Shown piece by piece: positions 22,168 through 30,820 of a stretch of 38,978 bases of DNA (its first letter is position 1; each line of letters starts with the position of its first letter). The translations under genes and the position numbers were made by a program. Location of the stretch: positions 1-38,978 of the forward strand of contig CAZHBZ010000008.1 in NCBI GenBank assembly GCA_964530925.1, in the 5' to 3' direction. Source of the stretch: LiPW-15 sp964530925 (lineage in GTDB: Bacteria; Patescibacteriota; Minisyncoccia; UBA6257; 2-01-FULL-56-20). The notes under the pieces were generated by a model. It was not told the origin of the DNA. It saw only the letters and a program-made list of their open reading frames with translations, and made no database searches.

Positions 22168-23418
22168 CTAGGGAAGAAAAGAGCGGAAGATACCTTTTAG
22201 CCCTTTAGAGGAGAAGATCGTCGAAAGCGATTCTTTTTCACTCGGCTCCCACCCTTCTTGCCGTATGCCTTCAAGAAGGAGTCCCAGCGTAGTGGTGAAC
22301 TCCGGATCTTCCAAGTATTCGTCCATGGACATTTCGCCCTCTTTCGCCCACTTGCCGATCCCGTTCGCGAATCCTATTTGGCTTGACAATTTCAACTCTT
22401 GTTTCGCTAATTCGGTAAGCCCCGGCATCTTTGAACCTCCGCCGACGAATACCACTCCGCCGGCTAGATGCCCCGCCTTCCCCATTAGTTTGAGCTCATT
22501 ATTTACGAACTCCAAGATTTCCGCAAGGCGAGACTCTATTATCTCCGAAACGAATCTGCGGGATACAGTATTCTTGGCATCAGGTATGAATTTCTTAAGC
22601 TCTATCACCTCCTTGCTCCCAACCTCGCTCGCGATAGCATAGCCATATTGAAGTTTTAAATTTTCCGCCGCGACAACGGGAATCCTGAGACCCACCGCTA
22701 AATCATTCGTAAGATTGCCGGCGCCGACCGGAAAGATCTGAACTCCGACCAATTTATTTTCTTCGTAAACCGCGACGCTTGTGGTCCCGAATCCAATATC
22801 GACGACGGCCACGCCTAATTCTTTTTGGTTCTTACTCAAAGATGAAACAGCGTCCGCGAGCGGGTTAAACACCAAACCTCCTATTTCTCCTCCGGATAAC
22901 TCGATAGCTCGCATCACGCTTTTAACATGAGGAGCGAAGGCATCGATAATAACGCTCCCGACCTCCAGACGGGATCCGGAAAGTCCCAGAGGGTTCGCAA
23001 TATCCGGCACACCATCCACAATATATTCTTTGGTGATGTTGTGGACGATCATCCGGTTCGGAGACAGATTGACCGCTTCGCTCGCCTTAATCGCGCGATC
23101 TATATCATCTTGATATATTTCGTTGTCCGCGCGAGAAACGGCGACAATACCTTTTGAATGTTGAACTTTTATCTGTGGAGTGCCGATATTGGCAAAGATC
23201 TTTCGCAACGTCCCTCTTCCGAGTTTTCTCACGCCCTCCAAAGTTCGGCTTACCGCCGGAACAGCTTCGGCAAGATCGCAAACCGCTCCGTGCCGCAACC
23301 CGGCGCTCGGTTCTTTGTATAATTCGCGTAAAATTATTTTTCCGTTTCTAAGTTCAGCGACCGCGACCTTCGTCGTGGCAGTCCCAATATCTAAACCGAC
23401 AATAAAACGTGACGCCAT
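22168..23418 (-). CDS. ftsA: Cell division protein FtsA
   Basis: Actin-like ATPase that tethers FtsZ to the membrane. Seen are the phosphate-1 motif VGLDIGTATTKVAVAE, the SHS2 insert (about residues 85-165), the phosphate-2 motif VAVVDIGFGTTSVAVYE and the adenosine motif GGVVFVGGGSKMPGL. The C-terminus (SSKGLKGIFRSFLP) looks like the amphipathic membrane-targeting helix. Normal length, 416 aa. Confidence 0.95.
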   Translation of the reverse strand: MASRFIVGLDIGTATTKVAVAELRNGKIILRELYKEPSAGLRHGAVCDLAEAVPAVSRTLEGVRKLGRGTLRKIFANIGTPQIKVQHSKGIVAVSRADNEIYQDDIDRAIKASEAVNLSPNRMIVHNITKEYIVDGVPDIANPLGLSGSRLEVGSVIIDAFAPHVKSVMRAIELSGGEIGGLVFNPLADAVSSLSKNQKELGVAVVDIGFGTTSVAVYEENKLVGVQIFPVGAGNLTNDLAVGLRIPVVAAENLKLQYGYAIASEVGSKEVIELKKFIPDAKNTVSRRFVSEIIESRLAEILEFVNNELKLMGKAGHLAGGVVFVGGGSKMPGLTELAKQELKLSSQIGFANGIGKWAKEGEMSMDEYLEDPEFTTTLGLLLEGIRQEGWEPSEKESLSTIFSSKGLKGIFRSFLP

Positions 23419-23438
23419 AGAGGGTAGTAGTGACTTGA

Positions 23439-23743
23439 TTATATTCCCCTTTTTTCTTTTTTATAAAAATATTCTTTAAGCATCCTTTTAACAACTCTGG
23501 CCCCCTGATTGGTCTTCAAGTATCTTTCCCTCCTTTCGGCATCATCTTTATTCAAGTATGCTTCATAAAATATTAACTGCCAGGGAGCGTAAGACTTGGT
23601 TGAAAAACTTTTTTTCGATTGTGCTCGCTGAAGCGCCTAGGCAGACTATTTGTTAATCCGACATATAATCCGTCGTTCTTTATGGAGCGCAAAATATAGA
23701 CAAAATAAAAAACTTCCTTTATCAAGTCATCACTACCCTCCAT
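23439..23743 (-). pseudogene. GIY-YIG endonuclease-like gene with a frameshift
   Basis: Reading from ATG 23743 gives EVFYFVYILRSIKNDGLYVGLTNSLPRRFSEHN, the UvrC/URI-type GIY-YIG start with the Y-x-Y and GLYVG elements. The frame then hits a stop (..LTLPGS*). In the next frame the rest of the domain continues: SYAPWQLIFYEAYLNKDDAERREKY-like, with the catalytic-type Glu in FYEAY, ending near 23439. The break coincides with a run of seven A (23609-23615). One more A would restore a single frame of about 100 codons. So it is either a sequencing or assembly indel or a recent pseudogene. It overlaps the end of ybeY by 22 nt and ends 20 nt before ftsA. Confidence 0.8.
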
Positions 23744-24141
23744 AATTTCTTTTCCAGTTTTTCCATTCTCATGGTATCACGTTTTGAGTCGTGATGGTAG
23801 TTTAAAAGGTGGAGAATTCCGTGGATAAGAAGATAAGAAAGAACTTCGGTCTTTTTCTCCGCCCAATCATAGTTCAGATATACCTCGCCGAGCGACCGCC
23901 GCCCGTCAAAATCCGGAAATTGAACCTCGTCCGGAAAGGAAAGGACGTTGAGGTGCTCCTCCCTCCGAAGCTCCTTGCCCATTTTAGACCCCCTAAGGGC
24001 AGGAAGGGCGCCCACCTTCTTCCCTAGCTTGCGCATCTCCCGATCCTTCAATAAAAAAATCTGGGCGAAACATTTTTTTTCGCCCAAAAGATGGAGCAGC
24101 TCTGCCGCCATTCGACGCAACCGTGCCTCCGCGGAGCGCAT
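23722..24141 (-). CDS. ybeY: Endoribonuclease YbeY
   Basis: Metal-dependent RNase used in 16S rRNA 3' end maturation and ribosome quality control. The zinc motif H-G-x-L-H-L-x-x-Y-x-H appears as HGILHLLNYHHDSKRD near residue 106. Upstream is NVLSFPDEVQF, typical of the family. 139 aa, stop codon TGA. The start is less sure because the first 12 residues (MRSAEARLRRM) could be replaced by a later Met; it abuts the yqeY stop. Confidence 0.9.
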   Translation of the reverse strand: MRSAEARLRRMAAELLHLLGEKKCFAQIFLLKDREMRKLGKKVGALPALRGSKMGKELRREEHLNVLSFPDEVQFPDFDGRRSLGEVYLNYDWAEKKTEVLSYLLIHGILHLLNYHHDSKRDTMRMEKLEKKLWRVVMT

Positions 24142-24584
24142 CAGATTAGTTCTTCTTTTATAACTTCAGAAACCAATTTGCCATCCGCCTGGCCTTTCAA
24201 GCGGGCCATGGCCTCTTTTACCACGAGGGGAAAAGTATCCGCTCCGCCGGCAATTATTTCTTTTACTACCACCCGAATTTCATCCTTCCCAAGCTGCGCG
24301 GGAAGATACTTCTCTATCATCCCAAGCTCAACTTTTTCTTTATCGGCAAGGTCCTTTCGACCTCCTTGTTCGAACAAGGCAATCGCTTCTTTTCTTTTTT
24401 TGGCTTCTTTCGCGAAAATTTCGAGAATCTCTTCGTCTGACAAAGCCCCACCTTCAGCCCCAAACTTTTCTTTTTCTTTGCTCTTGATTTGGGAGATAAG
24501 GAAACGCAAAAGACCGGTGGTCTCCTGATCGCCGGACTTCATCGAATTTTTTAACTCCGAAACAAGCTGTTCGTTAAGAGTCAT
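24141..24584 (-). CDS. yqeY: YqeY/GatB-tail domain protein
   Basis: A 147-aa all-helical protein with the YqeY pattern: LNEQLVSELKNSMKSGD, LRFLISQIKSKEKEK, FEQGGRKDLADKEKVELGMIEKYLPAQL, and GKLVSEVIKEEL. Related to the tail domain of GatB; role in vivo is unclear though it is often next to rpsU. A possible -10 (TATACT, 24594-24599) ends 9 nt before the start, so the message may be nearly leaderless. Confidence 0.88.
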   Translation of the reverse strand: MTLNEQLVSELKNSMKSGDQETTGLLRFLISQIKSKEKEKFGAEGGALSDEEILEIFAKEAKKRKEAIALFEQGGRKDLADKEKVELGMIEKYLPAQLGKDEIRVVVKEIIAGGADTFPLVVKEAMARLKGQADGKLVSEVIKEELI

Positions 24585-24667
24585 ATTAGAGGTAGTATAC
24601 AGTATTTTGTATCAGGTATTAAGCGGGCGCGTAGATACTCGATACAGAATGCTAAATACTGCTACGG
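24585..24667. repeat. Degenerate GTATC/AGTATT spacer
   Basis: The rpsU-yqeY spacer repeats words such as AGTATAC, AGTATTTTGTATC, GATACTCGATAC and TAAATACTG without strict period. No gene is seen. Confidence 0.4.
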
Positions 24668-24883
24668 TTAGGCGGAAAGGCCCAGCTTTTTAAGTCTGAT
24701 TATTTCTTTGGCCTTATTGGCGCGGTGTTTCGCGGACTCCCGGACCTTCCGCTTGTTCACGACCCGATCGTGAAACCGGCGCTTTCTGACTTCAAGAATT
24801 ACGCCGCTTCTTCGGACTTTTTTGGAAAAACGGAAATAAAGGCTAGAGGCCGATTCTCCTTCTTTTTTCTGAACTTCTATCAT
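24668..24883 (-). CDS. rpsU: 30S ribosomal protein S21
   Basis: 71 aa with the S21 outline: EVQKKEGESASSLYFRFSKKVRRSGVILEVRKRRFHD, then a basic RKVRESAKHRANKAKE tail. Upstream of yqeY, a common pairing. TAATAT/TATATA lies 5-8 nt before the start codon. Confidence 0.9.
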   Translation of the reverse strand: MIEVQKKEGESASSLYFRFSKKVRRSGVILEVRKRRFHDRVVNKRKVRESAKHRANKAKEIIRLKKLGLSA

Positions 24884-24949
24884 AGGGATATATATTAAGC
24901 GAAAATATGCGGCTTGGCAAGTTTGCGTCTTACGATAGCTCCTAGAGGA

Positions 24950-25360
24950 TCAGACGGCCGCCCTAATCTTTGCCGCAATCTCCGCGAGGGATTCGGCCGG
25001 AGGATTTTGGACCACAGAATGCACCGATCCACCGCTATCCCCCGCGAATCTCGGGATTATATGTATGTGAAGATGATCCACAACCTGGCCGGAAACTGAG
25101 CCCTGATTTATGCCTATTGTAAATCCGTCCGGCTTAAGCGCCAAAGAAATCTTATTCAGAACCGCCTGCAAATCCTCAAAAAGAGGCTTGATCTCGGCTC
25201 GCGGAAGATCTTGAAGATTTTGCGCGTGGCCCTTTGGGATCACCATCGCATGCCCCGGGGCAACAGGATTAATATCCAGGATGGCAAAAGACTCGTCATT
25301 CTCAAAAACAATTTCCGCCGGAATCTCTTTCTTGCCAATCTTACAAAATAAGCAATCCAT
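24950..25360 (-). CDS. HIT-family nucleotide-binding protein
   Basis: Histidine-triad hydrolase or transferase, probably acting on nucleoside phosphoramidates or dinucleotides. The N-terminus MDCLFCKIGKKEIPAEIVFEND carries the zinc-type Cys pair. The middle has DINPVAPGHAMVIPK, and the catalytic triad is HLHIHIIPR near residue 96. 136 aa, typical. An AT-rich degenerate spacer (25361-25445) separates it from hisS. Confidence 0.92.
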   Translation of the reverse strand: MDCLFCKIGKKEIPAEIVFENDESFAILDINPVAPGHAMVIPKGHAQNLQDLPRAEIKPLFEDLQAVLNKISLALKPDGFTIGINQGSVSGQVVDHLHIHIIPRFAGDSGGSVHSVVQNPPAESLAEIAAKIRAAV

Positions 25361-25445
25361 GAAAATTAATGACTAATAACTAATTACCAATGACTAATGA
25401 TAAGAATAATTCCTATTTTGAAATTAGACATTAGAAATTAGCCGT

Positions 25446-26753
25446 TCACTTCAACCTTTTCTTTATTTCCTCGACCAGTCTTTCTAGGGGAACATTTTCT
25501 TGTAGGCTGTTTTTTAGATCGCGAACAATCACGGAATTTTCGAATATTTCTTTCTGGCCAAGAATTAAAGCGAGCGGAGCGCCTTCCCGATCAGCCATCT
25601 TGAGCTGGGCCTTAAGGGATTCCCGACTCAAAGCTTCGGTCACGGAAATATTCCCCTTCCGCAACTCTTCAATTATACCCAAAGATTTTTTCTTGGCTTG
25701 CTCGCCAACATGGATCATAAAGACCTTGCGGGGAACCCGGAGCTGCGGAGTCGCGCCCTGCGCCTTCATTACCTCTATCAAACGTTCGGCTCCAAACGCC
25801 GCCCCAACACCCGGAGTTGGACGCCCACCCAAAGCTTCCAAAAGATAGTCATATCTTCCGCCCCCGGCCACCGCGCCAAGATTTATACCGTCTCCCTCAA
25901 CATAAAACTCAAAAACCGTCCGGCTATAATAATCCAATCCGCGAACCAATTGATTATCAAGAGAATACGAAATCTTTAGCTCGTCCATATATTCAAGAAC
26001 CGTCTTTAAATGAGTGCTACAGGTACTGCAGAGCTTGTCGAAAAAGTTCGGAACCTTTTCTTTGAATGGCTGGCACTTTTCATTTTTACAATCCAAAAGA
26101 CGCAACGGATTTGTTGCGTATCTCCGATTACAATCCGCGCAAAGCTGTTTTAAGTGAGGCTTATAGTAGGTTTGAAGCTGGCGCTTATATATCGGCCTGC
26201 AAACCCGGCAACCGATAGAATTAACTTTAAGATTTAGATTTTTTATCTTGAGCTCCTCCAAAAGCCTCTGAGTCACTATTATTATCTGAGCGTCATACAT
26301 CGGATCATTCGGCCCGCCGATAGTCTCAAAACCTATCTGGTGAAACTGGCGGAAACGTCCCGCCTGAGGATTCTCGTAACGAAACATCGGCCCGGAGTAC
26401 CAAAGCTTCTGCAGCGGCGAAGACTTACCCAAGCTGTGCTCTATAAAAGCTCTGGCAACCGGCGCCGTGCCTTCCGGACGCAAAGCCAAGACATCTCCGC
26501 CCTTGGTCTTCACGGTATACATTTCTTTTTGCACGATATCCGTGTCTTCTCCAACGGCTCGCTCAAAAAGAGAAGCTTGTTCGAGTATCGGCGTTTCAAT
26601 TTTATGGAAACCATAAAATTCGCTCACTTTTTCCGCGGCGCGATATAGCTTATCCCACCAAACCTCCTCTCCGGGAAGTATATCGTGCATTCCCTTTGGA
26701 GTTTTGAGTCCATCGGGGATAGTCCTCTTTTCTTTCGGTTTTTTGTTTGACAT
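25446..26753 (-). CDS. hisS: Histidyl-tRNA synthetase
   Basis: Class II enzyme charging tRNA-His. Motif 2 is FRYENPQAGRFRQFHQIGFE. The histidine-specific loops are LVRGLDYYSRTVFEF and GGGRYD, with motif 3 GVGAAFGAERL. Between about residues 180 and 245 lies an insertion with four Cys pairs (CRVC, CADC, CKNEKC, CSTC), a probable zinc ribbon also seen in other bacterial HisRS. The C-terminal anticodon-binding domain is complete. Stop codon TGA. It follows lepB by 5 nt, so they form one transcript. Confidence 0.96.
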   Translation of the reverse strand: MSNKKPKEKRTIPDGLKTPKGMHDILPGEEVWWDKLYRAAEKVSEFYGFHKIETPILEQASLFERAVGEDTDIVQKEMYTVKTKGGDVLALRPEGTAPVARAFIEHSLGKSSPLQKLWYSGPMFRYENPQAGRFRQFHQIGFETIGGPNDPMYDAQIIIVTQRLLEELKIKNLNLKVNSIGCRVCRPIYKRQLQTYYKPHLKQLCADCNRRYATNPLRLLDCKNEKCQPFKEKVPNFFDKLCSTCSTHLKTVLEYMDELKISYSLDNQLVRGLDYYSRTVFEFYVEGDGINLGAVAGGGRYDYLLEALGGRPTPGVGAAFGAERLIEVMKAQGATPQLRVPRKVFMIHVGEQAKKKSLGIIEELRKGNISVTEALSRESLKAQLKMADREGAPLALILGQKEIFENSVIVRDLKNSLQENVPLERLVEEIKKRLK

Positions 26754-26758
26754 TTAAT

Positions 26759-27289
26759 TTAATAATTTGGGGCCGCGAAAATCATGAAGTCCCGCACTGG
26801 CCAAAGCCTTAGTCGCGCGATACCGACTATATCGTCTTTCGGCAACACTCCCCAGCTTCTGGAATCGAAACTATATGGACGATTATCTCCCATCACAAAA
26901 TATTCTCCATCCTTCAAGGCCACATCAACAGACCCCTGGGTGGATATCTCTTTGGGAATATAGACCTCATCCAAGACATTATCGTTTATCGCCACCTTAC
27001 CGTCAGAGAGCGCGACATGTTCCCCAGGAAGCCCGATTATCCGTTTAATGAAAAAAGTGGTGGTGTCATTCGGATAGCGAAAAACCACAACCTCTCCCCG
27101 CTCAGGTTCCCGCACCCGATAGGTCAGTTCATCCACCATTAAGTAGTCTCCGTTCTCAAAATTCGGAGCCATACTCGCTCCAGATACCAAAAACGGCTGG
27201 ACCAGAAAATGCCGCACAATGAAAACCGCGCCCAAGGCGATAAGAGCGATTTCGGCTACCTCTAGCAAGGAAGCGAGAAATTTTCGCAT
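26759..27289 (-). CDS. lepB: Signal peptidase I
   Basis: Cleaves signal peptides at the outer face of the membrane. One N-terminal transmembrane helix (about residues 9-30). The catalytic Ser motif is SGASMAPNF, the Lys motif FFIKRIIGLPGE, and the GDNRPYSFDSRSWG box. 176 aa. It would process the secreted proteins of this window but not prepilins, which need PilD. Confidence 0.95.
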   Translation of the reverse strand: MRKFLASLLEVAEIALIALGAVFIVRHFLVQPFLVSGASMAPNFENGDYLMVDELTYRVREPERGEVVVFRYPNDTTTFFIKRIIGLPGEHVALSDGKVAINDNVLDEVYIPKEISTQGSVDVALKDGEYFVMGDNRPYSFDSRSWGVLPKDDIVGIARLRLWPVRDFMIFAAPNY

Positions 27290-27307
27290 GATTACACTTG
27301 AGTATAC

Positions 27308-27322
27308 ATTATAGGGTATAAT
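27308..27322. promoter_or_regulatory. Overlapping divergent -10 elements, lepB and pth
   Basis: Minus-strand TATAAT (27308-27313) for lepB-hisS and plus-strand TATAAT (27317-27322) for pth lie 3 nt apart in the 61-nt spacer. The -35 elements are weak. Polymerase binding to one should exclude the other. Confidence 0.5.
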
Positions 27323-27350
27323 CCTAGCAAGACCGGTTAATAAGAAAAAT

Positions 27351-27899
27351 ATGAGGAAAATCCTTATCGGCCTCGGGAACCCCGGGGCAAAATACGAAAA
27401 TACCTATCACAACGCAGGAGCTTTAGCTGTTCAAAAAATAGCGGATTCTTTAAGTCTCGAAGCTCATAAAATAAGCGAAAAAAATAGAACGCTTTTCAGT
27501 TTCCGCGAGCTCAAGATGCCCGACGGAGACACTTTTGTGTTTATAAGGCCGAAAACTTTTATGAATGAATCCGGACTGGCGGTTAAATCGGTTCTCAAAT
27601 ATTTTTCCGCGCAAAAATCGGAGATTGTCATTTTGCACGACGATAGCGATCTTCCTCTTGGGACGACAAAGATGTCGGAAAGTTCAAATTTGGCGGGTCA
27701 CCGAGGATTGATCTCCATAAAGAATGGAACCGGCTTTGCCGATTTCACCCGCCTTCGCATCGGTATTAGAGACCCGAAAGAGAAAATTAGGAAAAAAGCC
27801 GAGGAGTTTGTTTTGAAAAATATTTCAAAGTCGAAAAAAGACGCGCTTTTTGGCGAAGAATTTGAAACGAGCTGGCTTAAGATTCTTCAAAAGTCATAG
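27351..27899 (+). CDS. pth: Peptidyl-tRNA hydrolase
   Basis: Releases peptides from dropped-off peptidyl-tRNA. Key residues: GLGNPGAKYENTYHNAG (Asn and catalytic His), RPKTFMNESG, LHDDSDLPLG (Asp), and AGHRGLISI, where the more common Asn of GGHNG is Arg. 182 aa. Its last 23 nt overlap the end of the pilM gene on the other strand. Confidence 0.94.
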   Translation: MRKILIGLGNPGAKYENTYHNAGALAVQKIADSLSLEAHKISEKNRTLFSFRELKMPDGDTFVFIRPKTFMNESGLAVKSVLKYFSAQKSEIVILHDDSDLPLGTTKMSESSNLAGHRGLISIKNGTGFADFTRLRIGIRDPKEKIRKKAEEFVLKNISKSKKDALFGEEFETSWLKILQKS

Positions 27900-29379
27900 A
27901 AAAAGTCGCCCCCTGTGGAGAAACTTGGACCGCTGAAGGCGGCAAATCCACCTTTTTAAAGAAAGCGTCTCCCTCCAATAGTTTTTTAAATACCAATAGA
28001 TCGTCGGATGATTTCGCGGAACCGAAGATAGATACTGGCAAATTGGCCGCTTGATAGTAAACCCGACTAATCACTATGCCCGTCCGAGAGGAAAAATCCG
28101 CTATTTTTTCGAGCATTGGAGTTTTCATAATAACGCCGCTCTCTATGCCGGAAAGCAAACTCACGGTTTTATTAAATTCCGAAATTTGCGACTCAATCCC
28201 CTTCATCTCCTGCGCTTGCTCGCCCCTGTTTACCGACGCCACGTCCGCCTCCAGGCCTTCATCAATCCTCGAAAGAGAAAAATAAACGCCCGCAAACGCA
28301 ATCATAAAAACCGAAACAATCGCGGGCATAAGAACGCGCCAAAATCGCAGAAATCCCAAAACTTGTTCTTGTCCGAATTCCTCTTGAGCGTCTATTCCCA
28401 GGAGGCTTATTTCTTTATCGTTGCGCCGGGGAGTTAATCCTCTTACCGCGGAGCCCAAGGCCACAAACCAGTCCGGGGCTACCGTCTGACTGGTATTCAA
28501 TTCAAAATCTCGTGTTTTGAGAGAAAAATTCTCCTGAATTATTTTTACTATCTCATCATGGAAACCGGTGGCAAGAAGGACTAGCTCGTCGAGCGGTTCC
28601 TGCCAGTGAGAATTATAAAAATTCAAAACTTGATGTAAACTCCTGATTACCGCCGCGCTGAATACATCCGAAGAAATTTCCTTAGTTTCACCCTGAATAT
28701 CGCGCCAGGAGGTAAAATAATCGAAATGAAGCTGTCCATGGCGGATTATCAAAAAATCCAACCCGCTCCCGTCCACGCTCATCACCACTTCCGACCTAGT
28801 TGGATCAAAACCAATCCCGGCTTCCTTTAGTAATCTTGTAAGCGAAAGAGCCCGGGATTCTACCGCGACAGTCAAAAAATCTGCTTCCCGCAAAGCCCCG
28901 GCAAATTCGTCCACCACGCCTTTATTCGCGAAAGCGCTTAATATTTCAAGCCTAACCTTATCTTCGTCTTTATTCGCAAACTGCCAGCCGGAATAAGCCT
29001 CCGAAAAATCCAGCGGGGAAATCATCTGGATATTCAACTGCACCGCCTTCTCCAGGCTCTCGCCTTCTATAAACGGCAAGGTGAAGACTTGCGTATATAT
29101 ACCAATTGAACTCAGGGAGACGATGGCATTTATTTTTACTCGATGTTTTTTTTCGCCCAAAATTTGCGCGTGTAATATCTTAAGAGCGGCAACAAAGTGC
29201 TCCTTGTCCTTCAATTGTCCGCCAACCACTACGCCGGGTTGGAGTTTAAGTCCGGTCATTTGGAAAGTTTTTCCGTCCCAGACCACAAATCTAAGCGCCG
29301 TATCGGCGATCTCAAGCCCGCCAATCATTGGCTTTGCCCTCAAAAATGATAAAAATTTTGTTAGAGAGTTTTGCTTCAT
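27877..29379 (-). CDS. PilM-PilN fusion, type IV pilus assembly
   Basis: Residues 1-330 match PilM, the actin-like cytoplasmic ring protein (MIGGLEIADTALRFVVWDG, then SEVVMSVDGSGLDFLIIRHG). A transmembrane helix (about 345-368, VLMPAIVSVFMIAFAGVYFSL) follows. Then comes a short coiled coil and a PilN-like C-terminal domain. In model systems PilM binds the short cytoplasmic tail of PilN, so fusion hard-wires that contact. Last gene of the minus-strand pilus cluster. The PilN part is assigned from topology and position, less firmly than PilM. Confidence 0.75.
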   Translation of the reverse strand: MKQNSLTKFLSFLRAKPMIGGLEIADTALRFVVWDGKTFQMTGLKLQPGVVVGGQLKDKEHFVAALKILHAQILGEKKHRVKINAIVSLSSIGIYTQVFTLPFIEGESLEKAVQLNIQMISPLDFSEAYSGWQFANKDEDKVRLEILSAFANKGVVDEFAGALREADFLTVAVESRALSLTRLLKEAGIGFDPTRSEVVMSVDGSGLDFLIIRHGQLHFDYFTSWRDIQGETKEISSDVFSAAVIRSLHQVLNFYNSHWQEPLDELVLLATGFHDEIVKIIQENFSLKTRDFELNTSQTVAPDWFVALGSAVRGLTPRRNDKEISLLGIDAQEEFGQEQVLGFLRFWRVLMPAIVSVFMIAFAGVYFSLSRIDEGLEADVASVNRGEQAQEMKGIESQISEFNKTVSLLSGIESGVIMKTPMLEKIADFSSRTGIVISRVYYQAANLPVSIFGSAKSSDDLLVFKKLLEGDAFFKKVDLPPSAVQVSPQGATFSMTFEES

Positions 29380-29381
29380 CC

Positions 29382-29834
<453 letters not shown>

Positions 29835-29919
29835 AATAAGTTTAAATTGGCGTCTTCGTTTATCTATAACGTAAGTTTAATATTTCTATTCACTATTCAC
29901 TAATTACTATTTACTGTAT

Positions 29920-30819
29920 TTATGGGCTCCAATTTACTATAACATCGTCCACCTGAGGCGTATTTCTTTGGGCTTGATCGGATACCAATTGGACCTTATA
30001 TCTAAAATAGCGTTGGTTGTTGTGAAGAACATAGTCAACCGGGAAAGGAATCGACGGACCGGTGGTGTAATAGCTATTTGATCCGGATGGCCCGGTATAG
30101 TTCCACGGACCGTTAGTCGCGTTTGAGCCGGCAAACTGAAAATTAACGGATGTGCCGGCGGGTTGCAAACCCTTCCAAAGCACCGAGTTTATCTGAGCCC
30201 CGCCGACAATCCCCGTATCATAGGTGGTTGACTCCAAATACCCGGCAGTAGAAGTGGCGACCCAGGTCGTCTCCACGTCATATTGCGATGTACTGCAGCT
30301 TCCCGGGACATTGGAACAATTGAGACTTATCCAGCCCACCAAATCGTTCCAAGCCCAACCTGTAAAAATTCCGGTGCTCGCGCTGACCAGCACCTCATAG
30401 CCGATAGAACCCGGACAGGCGGAGATATTCTGTCCCCCGCAAAAACTTATCCATCCCGCTTGATCATTCCAACCCCACCCCGAAAGATTCCCATTGCCAT
30501 CATTCAATACCTGATAATTAGAAGTTCCGCAGATATTCCCGATAGATGTCGTGTGGCAATCAAGGGAAACTTCGCCGAAAGATGAGGACGCGTAGCCGGT
30601 CAATCCGTAAGGACTGATAATAATAGTGTGGGTGTCATGAAAATTCATCCAGCCAATTATATCGTTCCAAGCCCAATAATTTCCGGCAGAATATTTGATG
30701 TTTGTCCCCGCGCTGGAATTCGCCATGGCAATTGGTTTTGGCTGCAATGATCCCCAAACCAACCCAACGCTTAAGGCGACGAGGATTAAAAAAATAATTT
30801 TCCCAGAATTTTTTTTCAT
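29920..30819 (-). CDS. Secreted protein with W-x-WND-x-x-GW repeats
   Basis: The signal peptide (first ~32 residues) is followed by three tandem units of about 50 residues. Their cores are YWAWNDIIGWMNF, LSGWGWNDQAGWISF and FTGWAWNDLVGWISLNC, with Cys in the later units. The last ~120 residues form a beta-rich domain. The repeat type is familiar from CPR surface proteins but its function is unknown. It lies between the LamG pilin and the PilX-like gene, so pilus-associated surface display is plausible. Confidence 0.65.
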   Translation of the reverse strand: MKKNSGKIIFLILVALSVGLVWGSLQPKPIAMANSSAGTNIKYSAGNYWAWNDIIGWMNFHDTHTIIISPYGLTGYASSSFGEVSLDCHTTSIGNICGTSNYQVLNDGNGNLSGWGWNDQAGWISFCGGQNISACPGSIGYEVLVSASTGIFTGWAWNDLVGWISLNCSNVPGSCSTSQYDVETTWVATSTAGYLESTTYDTGIVGGAQINSVLWKGLQPAGTSVNFQFAGSNATNGPWNYTGPSGSNSYYTTGPSIPFPVDYVLHNNQRYFRYKVQLVSDQAQRNTPQVDDVIVNWSP

Positions 30820-30820
30820 T

